In this document: positions 18,595-26,462 of the stretch, piece after piece | Numbering within the stretch: position 1 is the stretch's first letter | Layout of the letters: each line of letters begins with the position of its first letter | Assembly: GCF_022829295.1 (NCBI RefSeq) | Contig: NZ_JAKSYH010000016.1 | Coordinates: 1-36,702, forward strand | DNA: 36,702 nucleotides | Source of the DNA: Methylobacterium sp. J-088 | GTDB taxonomy: Bacteria; Pseudomonadota; Alphaproteobacteria; Rhizobiales; Beijerinckiaceae | Reading direction: 5' to 3' | The notes under the pieces: generated by a model | Seen by the model: the letters and a program-made list of their open reading frames with translations, nothing else | Databases searched by the model: none | What the model was told of the DNA's origin: nothing | Program-made: the position numbers and the translations under genes

Positions 18595-18610
18595 GTAACG
18601 CGGCGTTAAC
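18595..18610 (+). promoter_or_regulatory. CtrA-like box upstream of the 73-residue gene
   Basis: GTAACGCGGCGTTAAC differs from TTAA-N7-TTAAC at one position (G for the first T). It ends 36 bases before the ATG of the small gene at 18647, a position compatible with an operator overlapping the promoter. Confidence 0.5.
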
Positions 18611-18646
18611 CCTCTTCGGGAACGCTCGGGTCTGGAGGATGACCCG

Positions 18647-18868
18647 ATGCTCTCTCTCAACGCCGAGACCGCCCGCCGCAGCCGCGCCTACCGCGCGTTC
18701 AAGCTCGATCGTGCCGGCCGCGTCGCCTCGGCCGAGATCGTTGCGGCCGAGGACGATGGCCACGCGCGGCGACAGGTGCGTGCCATGGCTGAGCGCAACA
18801 CGATCGAGCTCTGGGAGCGGACGCGGTTCCTCGGCCGCTTCGAGCCTGCCGGATCGGCACGGAACTAG
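18647..18868 (+). CDS. Small conserved hypothetical protein (73 aa)
   Basis: The 73-residue, highly charged, soluble protein begins MLSLNAETARRSRAYRAFKL and has the pattern FKLDRAGRVASAEIVAAEDDGHARRQVRAMAERNTIELWERTRFLGRF (segments FKLDRAGR, VRAMAERNTIELWER, RFLGRF), which I recognise as a recurring type of small uncharacterised protein in Rhizobiales. No catalytic motif or membrane segment is visible. It has a good ribosome-binding sequence (TGGAGGATG) and a CtrA-like box upstream. Its stop codon TAG lies within the left end (CTAGTGC) of the adjoining repeat element, so the original C-terminus may have been altered. Function unknown; a motility or cell-cycle link is only suggested by context. 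Confidence 0.7.
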   Translation: MLSLNAETARRSRAYRAFKLDRAGRVASAEIVAAEDDGHARRQVRAMAERNTIELWERTRFLGRFEPAGSARN

Positions 18869-18972
18869 TGCTCTGACGCATTCACTTCGTTCATGCGAGT
18901 GAGCACTAGAACTTTGGTTTTGCATCAATTTTCCAGACTCGGCTGACGCCTCCGTCTGGATCGATGCACTAG
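18865..18972. repeat. 108-base double-hairpin element between two genes
   Basis: The element begins CTAGTGC (18865-18871) and ends GCACTAG (18966-18972), inverted copies, with another GCACTAG at 18902-18908. The first half folds as AGTGCTC...CGCAT against ATGCG...GAGCACT; the second as TGCATC...TCCAGAC against GTCTGGA...GATGCA. Its terminal CTAG supplies the TAG stop of the 73-residue gene on the plus strand and the TAG stop of the MFS gene on the minus strand. It looks like a miniature palindromic repeat and could act as a bidirectional terminator. Confidence 0.65.
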
Positions 18973-20273
18973 CGGCCCGCCGTCTCCGGCATCGCCAGCA
19001 CGGCGAGGAAGCTGAGGATCGCCGCGACCCCCAGGTAGATCCCGACGAAGCCGATCCCGCCGATATTCACGAGTTCCTGGGCGATGTAGGGCGCTCCGGA
19101 GGCGCCCAGGATTCCCGCCAGGTTGTAGGTGACCGAGGCGCCGGTGTAGCGGACCCGGGTCGGGAACAGCTCGGGCAGCACGGCGCCCATCGGGCCGAAC
19201 ACCCAGCCCATGGATAGAAGCGCGAGGCACAGGAAGCCGAGGACCGGCGGCCACGTGCCGGTGCCGGCGGCATGGCCGAGCATCGGGCCCATCAGGAATC
19301 CGAGCGCCAACACCGCGGCCATCCCGGACAGCAGCACCGGCCGGCGGCCGAACCGGTCCGCGGCGGCGCCCGAGACCACGATGCCGAGCGCCATGAAGCA
19401 GACCGCGATGCACTCGAACAGCAGGAAGGTCGGCCGCGCGTAGCCGAGCGTGCCGGTGCCATAGCCCAGTGCGAATACGGTCGAGAGGTAGAACACCGCG
19501 TAGACCGCCACCATGGCGAAGGTGCCCATGAGAACCGCGCGCCCGTGCTGCGTCAGCATGGTGGCGAACGGCACACGCTCCGGCCGGGCCTGGCTCAGGG
19601 CAGCCTTGAAGGCCGGCGTCTCGGTGAGCTTCAGGCGGACATAGAGCCCGACGCCCACGAGCGCCGCCGAGGCCAGGAACGGCAGGCGCCAGCCCCAGCT
19701 CTGGAAGCTCTCGGGCGTCAGGCCAAAGCTCAGTGCCAGGAAGCCGAGATTGGCCAGGATGAACCCGACCGGGGCGCCGAGCTGCGGAAAAATCCCGTAC
19801 CAGGCCCGCCGGCCGGGCGGCGCGTTCTCCACCGCCAACAGGGCCGCGCCGCCCCATTCGCCGCCGAACCCGATGCCCTGGCCGCAGCGCAGGATGCAGA
19901 GCGCCGCCGGTGCCCACCAGCCGGCGGTGGCATAGCTCGGCAGGCAGCCGATCAGGACCGTGGACAGCCCCATGATCAGGAGCGAGGCCACCAGGGTCGC
20001 CTTGCGGCCGACCCGGTCGCCGAAATGCCCGAACAGGGCCGCGCCCACCGGCCGGGCGACGAACGCGATCGCGAAGGTCGCGAAGGCGCTGAGCTGCTGC
20101 ACGCCGGGGGCCCCGGCCGGAAAGAAGACCGGGCCGATCACGAGCGCGGCGGCGGTGGCATAGATGTAGAAATCGAAGAACTCGATCGCCGTGCCGACGA
20201 AGCTCGCGGCCAGGATGCGCCCGGCGCTGGGCGGGGTGGCGGTCGCGTCGGCGCTTTCGACGGTCTGCAGCAT
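18969..20273 (-). CDS. MFS transporter, metabolite:H+ symporter (MHS) type
   Basis: The 434-residue, about 12-segment transporter starts with ASFVGTAIEFFDFYIYATAAALV, the hallmark N-terminus of the MHS subfamily (ShiA, ProP, citrate and dicarboxylate symporters). It contains GHFGDRVGRKATLV (loop 2-3 motif), RCGQGIGFGGEWGGAALLAVENAPPGRR, and ADRFGRRPVLL in the second half. The substrate is unknown; organic acids or osmolytes are typical. The stop codon lies in the repeat element at 18865-18972. The start ATG is 214 bases from the divergent dnaN gene. Confidence 0.88.
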   Translation of the reverse strand: MLQTVESADATATPPSAGRILAASFVGTAIEFFDFYIYATAAALVIGPVFFPAGAPGVQQLSAFATFAIAFVARPVGAALFGHFGDRVGRKATLVASLLIMGLSTVLIGCLPSYATAGWWAPAALCILRCGQGIGFGGEWGGAALLAVENAPPGRRAWYGIFPQLGAPVGFILANLGFLALSFGLTPESFQSWGWRLPFLASAALVGVGLYVRLKLTETPAFKAALSQARPERVPFATMLTQHGRAVLMGTFAMVAVYAVFYLSTVFALGYGTGTLGYARPTFLLFECIAVCFMALGIVVSGAAADRFGRRPVLLSGMAAVLALGFLMGPMLGHAAGTGTWPPVLGFLCLALLSMGWVFGPMGAVLPELFPTRVRYTGASVTYNLAGILGASGAPYIAQELVNIGGIGFVGIYLGVAAILSFLAVLAMPETAGR

Positions 20274-20487
20274 GGCGGCGTTGCGATGTATCTTGACGGC
20301 AAACAGGATTGCGGCGCTTTCGCACGGGGCGGCGCCCGCGGGAACCCCGAAAGCGCGTCCGGTGCAGGTCGCCTGTGCGATGCACCGGCGCCGGCCTTGC
20401 GTTCGCCGGCCCCCTTCGCCAAGCTAATCGGCCCTAATCCGCGCGGGACGCCGGCCGCCGCGCCGTCCCTACCAGTCGAGTTTTGCG

Positions 20488-21609
20488 ATGAGAGTCACTG
20501 TCGAGCGCGCGGCCCTGCTCAGGTCGCTCGGCCACGTGCACCGGGTCGTCGAGCGCCGCAACACGATCCCGATCCTGTCCAACGTGCTGCTGCGCTCGGA
20601 AGGGTCCGGTCTCCAGCTGCGGGCGACCGACCTCGACATCGAGGTCACCGAGAGCGTGCCGGCCGATGTCGCCGATCCGGGCGCCACCACGGTGCCGGCG
20701 CACGTGATCTACGACATCGTGCGCAAGCTGCCCGACGGCGCGCAGGTCTCACTGGAGACCGGTGGCGAATCCGGCCAGATGACGATCCGCTCCGGCCGCT
20801 CGCGCTTCGCGCTGGGCGCCCTGCCGGAGGGCGACTTCCCGGATCTGGCCGCCGGCGAGATGCCCCACGGCTTCGAGATCGCCAGCGCCGACCTCAAGCG
20901 CCTGATCGACAAGACGCAGTTCGCGATCTCCACCGAGGAGACGCGCTACTACCTGAACGGCATCTACCTGCACACGCTGGAGACCGAGAACGGCCCGGTG
21001 ATGCGGGCGGTGGCGACCGACGGGCACCGGCTCGCGCGGGTCGAGATCCCCGCCCCCCAGGGCAGCGTCGGCATGCCGGGCGTGATCGTGCCCCGCAAGG
21101 CGGTGGCCGAGATCCAGAAGCTACTGGACGACGGCGGCGAATCAGTCGCGGTCGACCTGTCGCCGGCCAAGATCCGCCTGCGCTTCGCGGGTGGCCTGAC
21201 GCTGATCTCGAAGCTGATCGACGGCACCTTCCCGGATTACCAGCGGGTGATCCCGGCCAACAACGACAAGCGGCTCACCGTTCAACGCGACACCTTCGCC
21301 AAGGCGGTGGACCGGGTCTCGACGATCTCCTCGGAGCGCGGCCGGGCCGTAAAGCTCGGCCTCGCCGAGGGCCGCCTCGCTCTGTCAGTGAATAACCCGG
21401 ATTCCGGCAGCGCCACCGAGGAGCTCGACGTCGATTACGAGGCCGCCAACCTCGATATCGGCTTCAACGCCCGCTACCTGCTGGACATCACGGCGCAGCT
21501 CGAAGGCGACACCGCCCTGTTCAAGCTCGCCGACCCTGGCTCGCCGACCCTGATCCAGGACCGCGAGGGCGCCCCGGCGCTCTACGTGCTGATGCCGATG
21601 CGGGTGTAA
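20488..21609 (+). CDS. dnaN: DNA polymerase III sliding clamp (beta subunit)
   Basis: DnaN forms the ring that tethers DNA polymerase III to DNA. The 373-residue protein fits the three-domain clamp family: MRVTVERAALLRSLGHVHRVVERRNTIPILSNVLL at the start (RNTIPILSNV is diagnostic), FALGALPEGDFPDL, STEETRYYLNGIYLH, ATDGHRLA and the C-terminal YVLMPMRV. The ATG is preceded by a weak ribosome-binding sequence. dnaA is not in the window. The next gene, parD, starts 10 bases on, so dnaN-parD-parE-recF is probably one transcript. recF commonly follows dnaN in bacteria; here a toxin-antitoxin pair lies between. Confidence 0.98.
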   Translation: MRVTVERAALLRSLGHVHRVVERRNTIPILSNVLLRSEGSGLQLRATDLDIEVTESVPADVADPGATTVPAHVIYDIVRKLPDGAQVSLETGGESGQMTIRSGRSRFALGALPEGDFPDLAAGEMPHGFEIASADLKRLIDKTQFAISTEETRYYLNGIYLHTLETENGPVMRAVATDGHRLARVEIPAPQGSVGMPGVIVPRKAVAEIQKLLDDGGESVAVDLSPAKIRLRFAGGLTLISKLIDGTFPDYQRVIPANNDKRLTVQRDTFAKAVDRVSTISSERGRAVKLGLAEGRLALSVNNPDSGSATEELDVDYEAANLDIGFNARYLLDITAQLEGDTALFKLADPGSPTLIQDREGAPALYVLMPMRV

Positions 21610-21619
21610 GGCGGCTGCC

Positions 21620-21871
21620 ATGCCGAGAACCGTCGTCCTTGATTCGGTGCAGGCGGCTTCGCTCGATCGCCTGATCGCGGCGGGGCGTCATGGCTCGCCC
21701 GAAGAGGCGATCGCCGCCGGTGTCGCGTTGCTGCTCCGGCATGAGGACCATCCTGCGACGCTCCAAGAGTCTTGGCACGAGGGCGTCGAGAGTGGCGACT
21801 ATCAACCCCTCGATGCCACGTTGGACGCCTGGGAAGCGCGCTACGGCGCCATGGAAAAGGCCAATCCTTGA
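21620..21871 (+). CDS. parD: ParD-like antitoxin
   Basis: The 83-residue protein has a ribbon-helix-helix N-terminus (RTVVLDSVQAASLDRLIAAGRHGSPEEAIAAGVALLLRHED; pattern LIAAGRHGSPEEAIAAG) and a flexible C-terminal part (LQESWHEGVESGDYQPLD) of the kind that neutralises ParE. ParD proteins also repress their own operon. It starts 10 bases after dnaN, and its TGA overlaps a TTG start of the parE frame (TTGA). No separate promoter is evident, so it may depend on dnaN transcription. Confidence 0.78.
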   Translation: MPRTVVLDSVQAASLDRLIAAGRHGSPEEAIAAGVALLLRHEDHPATLQESWHEGVESGDYQPLDATLDAWEARYGAMEKANP

Positions 21872-22165
21872 CGCCTGTCGTGGTGGCGCGGCGAGCCCGG
21901 GCGGATCTGCGAGGGGATTGGTGATTTCATCGCCGCCGACAATCCCTCGCACGCCCGCAGCTTCGTCTCGGACCTGCGCACCCGGTATCAGGCCCTCGGC
22001 AGGCAACCCATGATGGGAAGACTCGCGCCGGAGGTTGCGCCAGACGTCCGGATCCTCGTATTCCGGTCTTTCCTCATCCTCTATCGCGTCTTCGACGACC
22101 GGATTTCGATCGATCGCGTCGTGCATCCAGCCCGTGATCGCTCCACCTTGCCATCCAATGAGTGA
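21868..22165 (+). pseudogene. parE: ParE-like toxin gene, frameshifted
   Basis: From TTG 21868 the frame reads LTPVVVARRARADL and then hits a stop within five codons. Skipping one C at 21910 restores a continuous ParE-type protein: EGIGDFIAADNPSHARSF, RTRYQALGRQPMMGRLA, VRILVFRSFLILYRVFDD and IDRVVHPARD, ending at TGA 22163-22165. This matches the RelE/ParE fold pattern (ADLEGIGDFIA, R-x-L-x-F-R-S-F-L-I-x-Y-R). The single-base insertion would inactivate the toxin, unless it is a sequencing error or bypassed. The 3' end overlaps the start of recF by eight bases. ParE toxins inhibit DNA gyrase in characterised cases. Confidence 0.75.
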
Positions 22166-23294
22166 CTCCGACACGGCCGGCAGCGCGCGCGTCACGCGCC
22201 TGATCGCCCGCGATTTCCGCAACCACGCCGATCTCGAGCTGAACCCTGCCGCCCGCTTCGTCGCGCTGGTCGGGGAGAACGGGGCGGGCAAGACCAACCT
22301 GCTCGAAGCGCTCTCGCTGTTCGTGCCGGGCCGGGGCCTGCGCCGGGCCGAGTTCGCCACCATGGCGCGTGCCGGGGGCCCGGGCGGCTTTGCCGTGTCC
22401 CTCACCCTGGACCGGGACGGGGCCGAGCACCGGCTCGGCACTGGCCTGGAGCCGCCGGGCCCGGACGGGCGCACGAGCCGGCTCTGCCGGATCGACGGCG
22501 CCGCCGCTTCCTCGCCCATCGCGTTCAGCGAGTTCCTCCGGGTGGTCTGGCTGACGCCGGATCTCGACGGCCTGTTCCGTGGCGCGGCCGGCGATCGGCG
22601 CCGGTTCCTCGACCGGCTCGTGCTGGCGGTCGATGCCGGTCACGGCGCGCGGGTCTCCGCGATGGAGCGCGCCCTGCGTTCGCGCAATCGCCTGCTGGAG
22701 GACCGGCCCGACGACGACCGCTGGCTCGACGCGGTGGAGCGGGAGGTGGCCGAACTCGGCGTCGCCGTGGCGCTGGCCCGCCGGGAGACCGCGGAGCGGC
22801 TGGACCGGCTGATCGCCGAGACCCGGGACGACGCGCAGCCCTTCCCCTGGGCCTCGATCCGCCTGGAGGGCGACCTCGACGACCTCGTGGCGGTCTGGCC
22901 GGCGATCGAGGCGGAGGACCGCTTCCGCCTGGCCCTGCGCAACGGCCGCAACCGGGACCGCGCGGCGGGCCGTACGCTGATGGGGCCGCAGACGAGCGAC
23001 CTCGTGGTCCGCCACGGTCCGAAGGACGTGCCGGCGGGAACCGCATCGACCGGCGAGCAGAAGGCCCTGCTGATCGGCCTCGTCCTGGCCCATGCGCGCT
23101 TGGTGCGCGCCATGAGCGGCATCGCCCCCGTGATCCTCCTCGACGAGGTGGCGGCGCATCTGGATCCGCGCCGCCGCGCCGGGTTGTTCGAGGCACTGGA
23201 GGCGCTCCCGGGTCAGGTCTGGATGACCGGCGCCGACCCGGACGCCTTCGCGCGGGCCGGCGACCGGACCGAGGTGCTGCGAATCGGAGCCTGA
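22158..23294 (+). CDS. recF: DNA replication and repair protein RecF
   Basis: RecF is an SMC-like ATPase that with RecO and RecR loads RecA at gapped DNA. The 378-residue protein starts MSDSDTAGSARVTRLIARDFRNH and has Walker A GENGAGKTN at residues 39-47, the ABC-type signature region STGEQKALLIGLVLAHA, and Walker B VILLDEVAAHLD. Length is within the family range. I chose the ATG at 22158, which gives the usual short lead before RLIARDFRNH; the frame is open upstream within parE. Its start overlaps the parE end, indicating translational coupling, so loss of the parE frame could affect recF expression. Confidence 0.96.
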   Translation: MSDSDTAGSARVTRLIARDFRNHADLELNPAARFVALVGENGAGKTNLLEALSLFVPGRGLRRAEFATMARAGGPGGFAVSLTLDRDGAEHRLGTGLEPPGPDGRTSRLCRIDGAAASSPIAFSEFLRVVWLTPDLDGLFRGAAGDRRRFLDRLVLAVDAGHGARVSAMERALRSRNRLLEDRPDDDRWLDAVEREVAELGVAVALARRETAERLDRLIAETRDDAQPFPWASIRLEGDLDDLVAVWPAIEAEDRFRLALRNGRNRDRAAGRTLMGPQTSDLVVRHGPKDVPAGTASTGEQKALLIGLVLAHARLVRAMSGIAPVILLDEVAAHLDPRRRAGLFEALEALPGQVWMTGADPDAFARAGDRTEVLRIGA

Positions 23295-23297
23295 TCC

Positions 23298-24998
23298 TCA
23301 GGCCGCCCGGATCGTGCTCAGGAAGCGGGACACCTCGGCGCCGAGGTGCTCGGACTGGCGGGACAGCTCGCCGGCCGCGCCGAGAACCTGGGAGGCGGCC
23401 GCACCGGTCGCCTCAGAGGCCTGGGCCACGCCCACGATGTTGCTGGTCACCTGATCGGTCCCGGTGGCGGCCTGGGCGACGTTGCGGACGATCTCCTGGG
23501 TCGCCGCACCCTGCTCTTCCACGGCGGCCGCGATGGTCGTGGCGACCCCGTTGATCTCGCGGATGCGCGCCGCGATCGTGTCGATGGCCGAGACCGCCTG
23601 CCCGGTCACCCCCTGGATCTGATTGATTTGCTGGCTGATCTCCTCGGTGGCCTTGGCGGTCTGGCTGGCCAGCTCCTTCACCTCGGCCGCCACCACGGCG
23701 AAGCCACGGCCGGCCTCGCCGGCGCGAGCCGCCTCGATCGTGGCGTTGAGCGCCAGAAGGTTGGTCTGGCCGGCGATGTTGGAGATCAGCCCGACCACCT
23801 CGCCGATGCGGCTCGCCGCCTGGCTCAGGTCCTGGACGAGGTGCTGGGTCTGATCCGCCTCGCCCACCGCGGTCTGGGCGAGGTTGGCCGAGCCGAGCAC
23901 CTGCCGTCCGATCTCCTGAACCGAGGAGCCCAGTTCCTCGGCGGCGGACGCCACGGTCTGGACGTTGGCGGAGGCCTCCTCGGCCGCCGCCGCGACGGTG
24001 GTCGACTGGCTTGCCGTCTCGGTGGCGCTGGCCGTCATGGACTGGGCCGTGGTTTGCAGCTCCGTGGCCGAGGACGAGACCATTCCGACGATGCCGCCGA
24101 CTGCGCGCTCGAACCCATCGGCCAGTTCCAGCATGGTGCGCCGCCGCTCCGCGGCCGCCACCTCGTCGGCCAGGCGCTTGATCTCGGCCTCCTCGGCGGC
24201 CTTGCGGGCGACCAGGGCCTTGATGCCCTCGACCGCCTTGCCGACCGCGCCGATCTCGTCCCGGCGGGCGGCCTCCTTGATCTCGGCGTCGATCTCGCCC
24301 TGCGCCATGCGCTGCAGGACTTCGACCAGGCTATCGAGCGGGCGGGTGATGCCGAGCACCGCGATGAAAACCGCCGCCAGCAAGCCCGCCAGCATCCCGA
24401 GGCCGCTGACGGCCATCAGGGTCTGACGGGTGGCGTTGGTCTGGTCGGTCAGGTCGTCCGAGCCCTTCTGCATATAGGCGGCGATCGCCTCGGCGAGCGC
24501 GTTGCCCTCCGCCAGCATGCTGGAGAAGTTCGGATCGATCGCCGTATGGATCAACGCGACGGCCTGCTCGTTCTGGTTGCTGGTGCCGAGCCGGCGAACC
24601 TCGCTCACGTCCGTGACGTAACGCTCGATGCCGACCGTCAGCGCGTCGATTCGGGGCGCGAAGGTCTCAGCATGCGACCGCAGCGTTGGGAGCAGCGCCT
24701 TCATCTTCGGCAGGGCGGCCTCGAAGCCCCGGTTGGCGTTCTGCATCTGGGCGGGCTCGGTCTCCGCGATGACGCGATACACCCAATAGTTAAGTTCAAC
24801 GATCAGGCGGTTGAGCTGGCGCACCTCCGCGACGGCCGACGCCTCGTTGCTGATGAAGCGGGAGTATCCGTCGTCGATCTTGGTCATCTGCGCTTGGGCA
24901 TACCAGACGCAGCTTCCGACGAGCAGACTGATCAGCAGGATGACGGCTGCCATCTTGGGCAGGATCTTAATATTGGATAGGCGTAACACAGCTTTCAA
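23298..24998 (-). CDS. Methyl-accepting chemotaxis protein
   Basis: The 566-residue receptor has a membrane segment at about 16-35, a periplasmic helical sensor of roughly 150 residues consistent with a four-helix-bundle type, a second membrane segment near 190-215 ([20 protein letters not shown]), a HAMP domain ([22 protein letters not shown]), and a cytoplasmic signalling domain with the conserved hairpin tip [34 protein letters not shown] (key parts: [26 protein letters not shown]). It would signal to CheA/CheW. No other chemotaxis gene lies beside it. It is convergent with recF, separated by three bases. The C-terminus lacks an obvious CheR-docking pentapeptide. Confidence 0.93.
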   Translation of the reverse strand: MKAVLRLSNIKILPKMAAVILLISLLVGSCVWYAQAQMTKIDDGYSRFISNEASAVAEVRQLNRLIVELNYWVYRVIAETEPAQMQNANRGFEAALPKMKALLPTLRSHAETFAPRIDALTVGIERYVTDVSEVRRLGTSNQNEQAVALIHTAIDPNFSSMLAEGNALAEAIAAYMQKGSDDLTDQTNATRQTLMAVSGLGMLAGLLAAVFIAVLGITRPLDSLVEVLQRMAQGEIDAEIKEAARRDEIGAVGKAVEGIKALVARKAAEEAEIKRLADEVAAAERRRTMLELADGFERAVGGIVGMVSSSATELQTTAQSMTASATETASQSTTVAAAAEEASANVQTVASAAEELGSSVQEIGRQVLGSANLAQTAVGEADQTQHLVQDLSQAASRIGEVVGLISNIAGQTNLLALNATIEAARAGEAGRGFAVVAAEVKELASQTAKATEEISQQINQIQGVTGQAVSAIDTIAARIREINGVATTIAAAVEEQGAATQEIVRNVAQAATGTDQVTSNIVGVAQASEATGAAASQVLGAAGELSRQSEHLGAEVSRFLSTIRAA

Positions 24999-25050
24999 CC
25001 TTCCGATCGACCTCGTTGACAGACGGGTGCGGGGCTGCCGCGTCGTCGTT

Positions 25051-25270
25051 GTCAGATAGTAAAAAGATCTTAATAAATAATTCTTGTCAAGGCGTAGTCT
25101 GAAATATTTTGTATGGGATATTAATTGTGATAATCAGTCATTTGATGCTGCGACTGAATATAAATGCAAACATATCCTGCACTTTATGTAGTATTACAAT
25201 CCGAGAAATTTTTGTGTTCGTCTGATATATTTGAGACTGATTTTCGAATGGATGCAATTGGAAAGCATCT
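25051..25270. other. AT-rich island in a divergent intergenic region
   Basis: Three successive 60-base blocks from 25081 to 25260 have 19, 19 and 21 G+C bases (about 32-35%), against a window that is otherwise clearly GC-rich. The island lies within the 421-base gap between the divergent chemotaxis receptor and the glyoxalase-like gene. No coding frame of known type is visible. It may be a regulatory region bound by silencing proteins, or the remnant of acquired DNA. Confidence 0.65.
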
Positions 25271-25419
25271 TCACTGGTGCAGCCAACATCCCGCGCCGAA
25301 GGCGGGCACCGCCGGCGACCGAACGTCTCCGCCATGGCGCGCCGGTCTTTTTTGCGGACGCCGGGGCGCCACATAGGGGGCGGCACGCAGAACGCGCGTG
25401 CGCACGGAACTCTCAACGC

Positions 25420-25815
25420 ATGTCCAAGCCGGTCCACGCCATGATTCGCGTCCTCGAAGAAGAGCGCGCGCGCGACTATTACGCCCGTGCCTTCGGGCTC
25501 GAAGTGTCCGACCGCTTCGACTTCCCGGACTTCACCCTGATCTATCTGCGCGACCCCGCCTCGCCGTTCGAACTGGAACTCACCGTCAACAAGGGGCGGG
25601 ACAAGCCCTACGACCTCGGTGACGGCTACGGCCACATCGCCTTCGTGGTCGACGATGTCGAGGCCGAGCACGCGCGGCACAAGCGCGAGGGTTTTACGGC
25701 GACCGACCTGAAGACGCTCAAGCACGCGGAGGACGTGCTGGCGCGGTTCTTCTTCGCCACGGATCCGGACGGGTACAAGATCGAGGTCATCCAGCGCGGC
25801 GGGCGCTTCGCCTGA
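25420..25815 (+). CDS. gloA: Lactoylglutathione lyase-like protein (glyoxalase I)
   Basis: Glyoxalase I converts the hemithioacetal of methylglyoxal and glutathione to S-lactoylglutathione, a detoxification step. The 131-residue protein has the VOC fold pattern with candidate metal ligands His6 (PVHAMIRV), a glutamate in FELELTVN, the histidine of GYGHIAFVVDD and the glutamate of DPDGYKIEVIQ. The order H...E...H...E is as in E. coli GloA. The ATG at 25420 matches the family start; the frame is open upstream into the AT-rich region but that part is not conserved in style. The histidine phosphatase gene follows after 47 bases. Confidence 0.85.
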   Translation: MSKPVHAMIRVLEEERARDYYARAFGLEVSDRFDFPDFTLIYLRDPASPFELELTVNKGRDKPYDLGDGYGHIAFVVDDVEAEHARHKREGFTATDLKTLKHAEDVLARFFFATDPDGYKIEVIQRGGRFA

Positions 25816-25862
25816 CCGCATCAGACAGACCGAACCCGTCGCGGAATGCACAGCCGAGATCC

Positions 25863-26462
25863 ATGCCGAACAACACTCGACACGAGACCCGTATCGTCTG
25901 CATCCGCCACGGGCAGTCGACCTTCAACGCCGCCCACAAGCACGGGGGCGGCGATCCCGGCCTCTTGGACGCCCGGCTGACCGAGATGGGTCAGGCCCAG
26001 GCCCGGGCCGCCCGGGACCGGCTGCGGGCGATTCCGTTCGAGCTCGTGGTGGTCTCGCCGCTCACCCGGGCGATCGAGACCGCCGCGATCCTGTTCGGCG
26101 ACCATCCGGGCCGGCCGCGCGTGCTGGTCGAGGTTCTGCACCGGGAATGCCAGGAGAGCAGCTGCGATGTCGGCCGGGCGGCCTCGGAGATCGCGGCCGA
26201 GTTCCCGCATCTCGATGTCGGGCATCTCCCCGAGGTGTGGTGGCACGCCGAGCCGGGCTGCGAGGTCGGCGGCTATCCGGTCGAGCCGCGCCCTCTGTTC
26301 GACGCCCGGGTCGCGGCGTTCCGGGAGTGGCTGCGGGCGCGACCCGAGCGCACCATCGCGGTCGTCGGGCACGGCACGTTCTTCTATCACCTCACCGGCA
26401 CGTTCCTGGAGAACTGCGCCTCGATCGAGCTGGACCTGGACGCCGCGCCGGCCGCGGCCTGA
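25863..26462 (+). CDS. Histidine phosphatase family protein
   Basis: The 199-residue protein belongs to the phosphoglycerate mutase-like histidine phosphatases. The catalytic motif CIRHGQSTFN has the phospho-accepting histidine at residue 16. LVVVSPLTRAIETA supplies the second arginine and IAVVGHGTFFYHLTG the second histidine. The insert with CQESSCDVGRAASEIAAEF and VWWHAEPGCEVGGYP is typical of the branch acting on small phosphoesters, but the substrate is not readable. Its TGA stop directly abuts the opposing TGA stop of the next, minus-strand gene (TGATCA). Confidence 0.88.
   Translation: MPNNTRHETRIVCIRHGQSTFNAAHKHGGGDPGLLDARLTEMGQAQARAARDRLRAIPFELVVVSPLTRAIETAAILFGDHPGRPRVLVEVLHRECQESSCDVGRAASEIAAEFPHLDVGHLPEVWWHAEPGCEVGGYPVEPRPLFDARVAAFREWLRARPERTIAVVGHGTFFYHLTGTFLENCASIELDLDAAPAAA

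Noticed and set aside
25081..25260. AT-rich island beside dnaN-recF as a chromosome origin
   Set aside because: No DnaA box (TTATCCACA-like) is visible, dnaA is absent, and a receptor gene separates it from recF.
25138..25851. A 237-codon minus-strand frame opposite the glyoxalase gene
   Set aside because: It is antisense to gloA, extends into the AT-rich intergenic region and has no domain signature.
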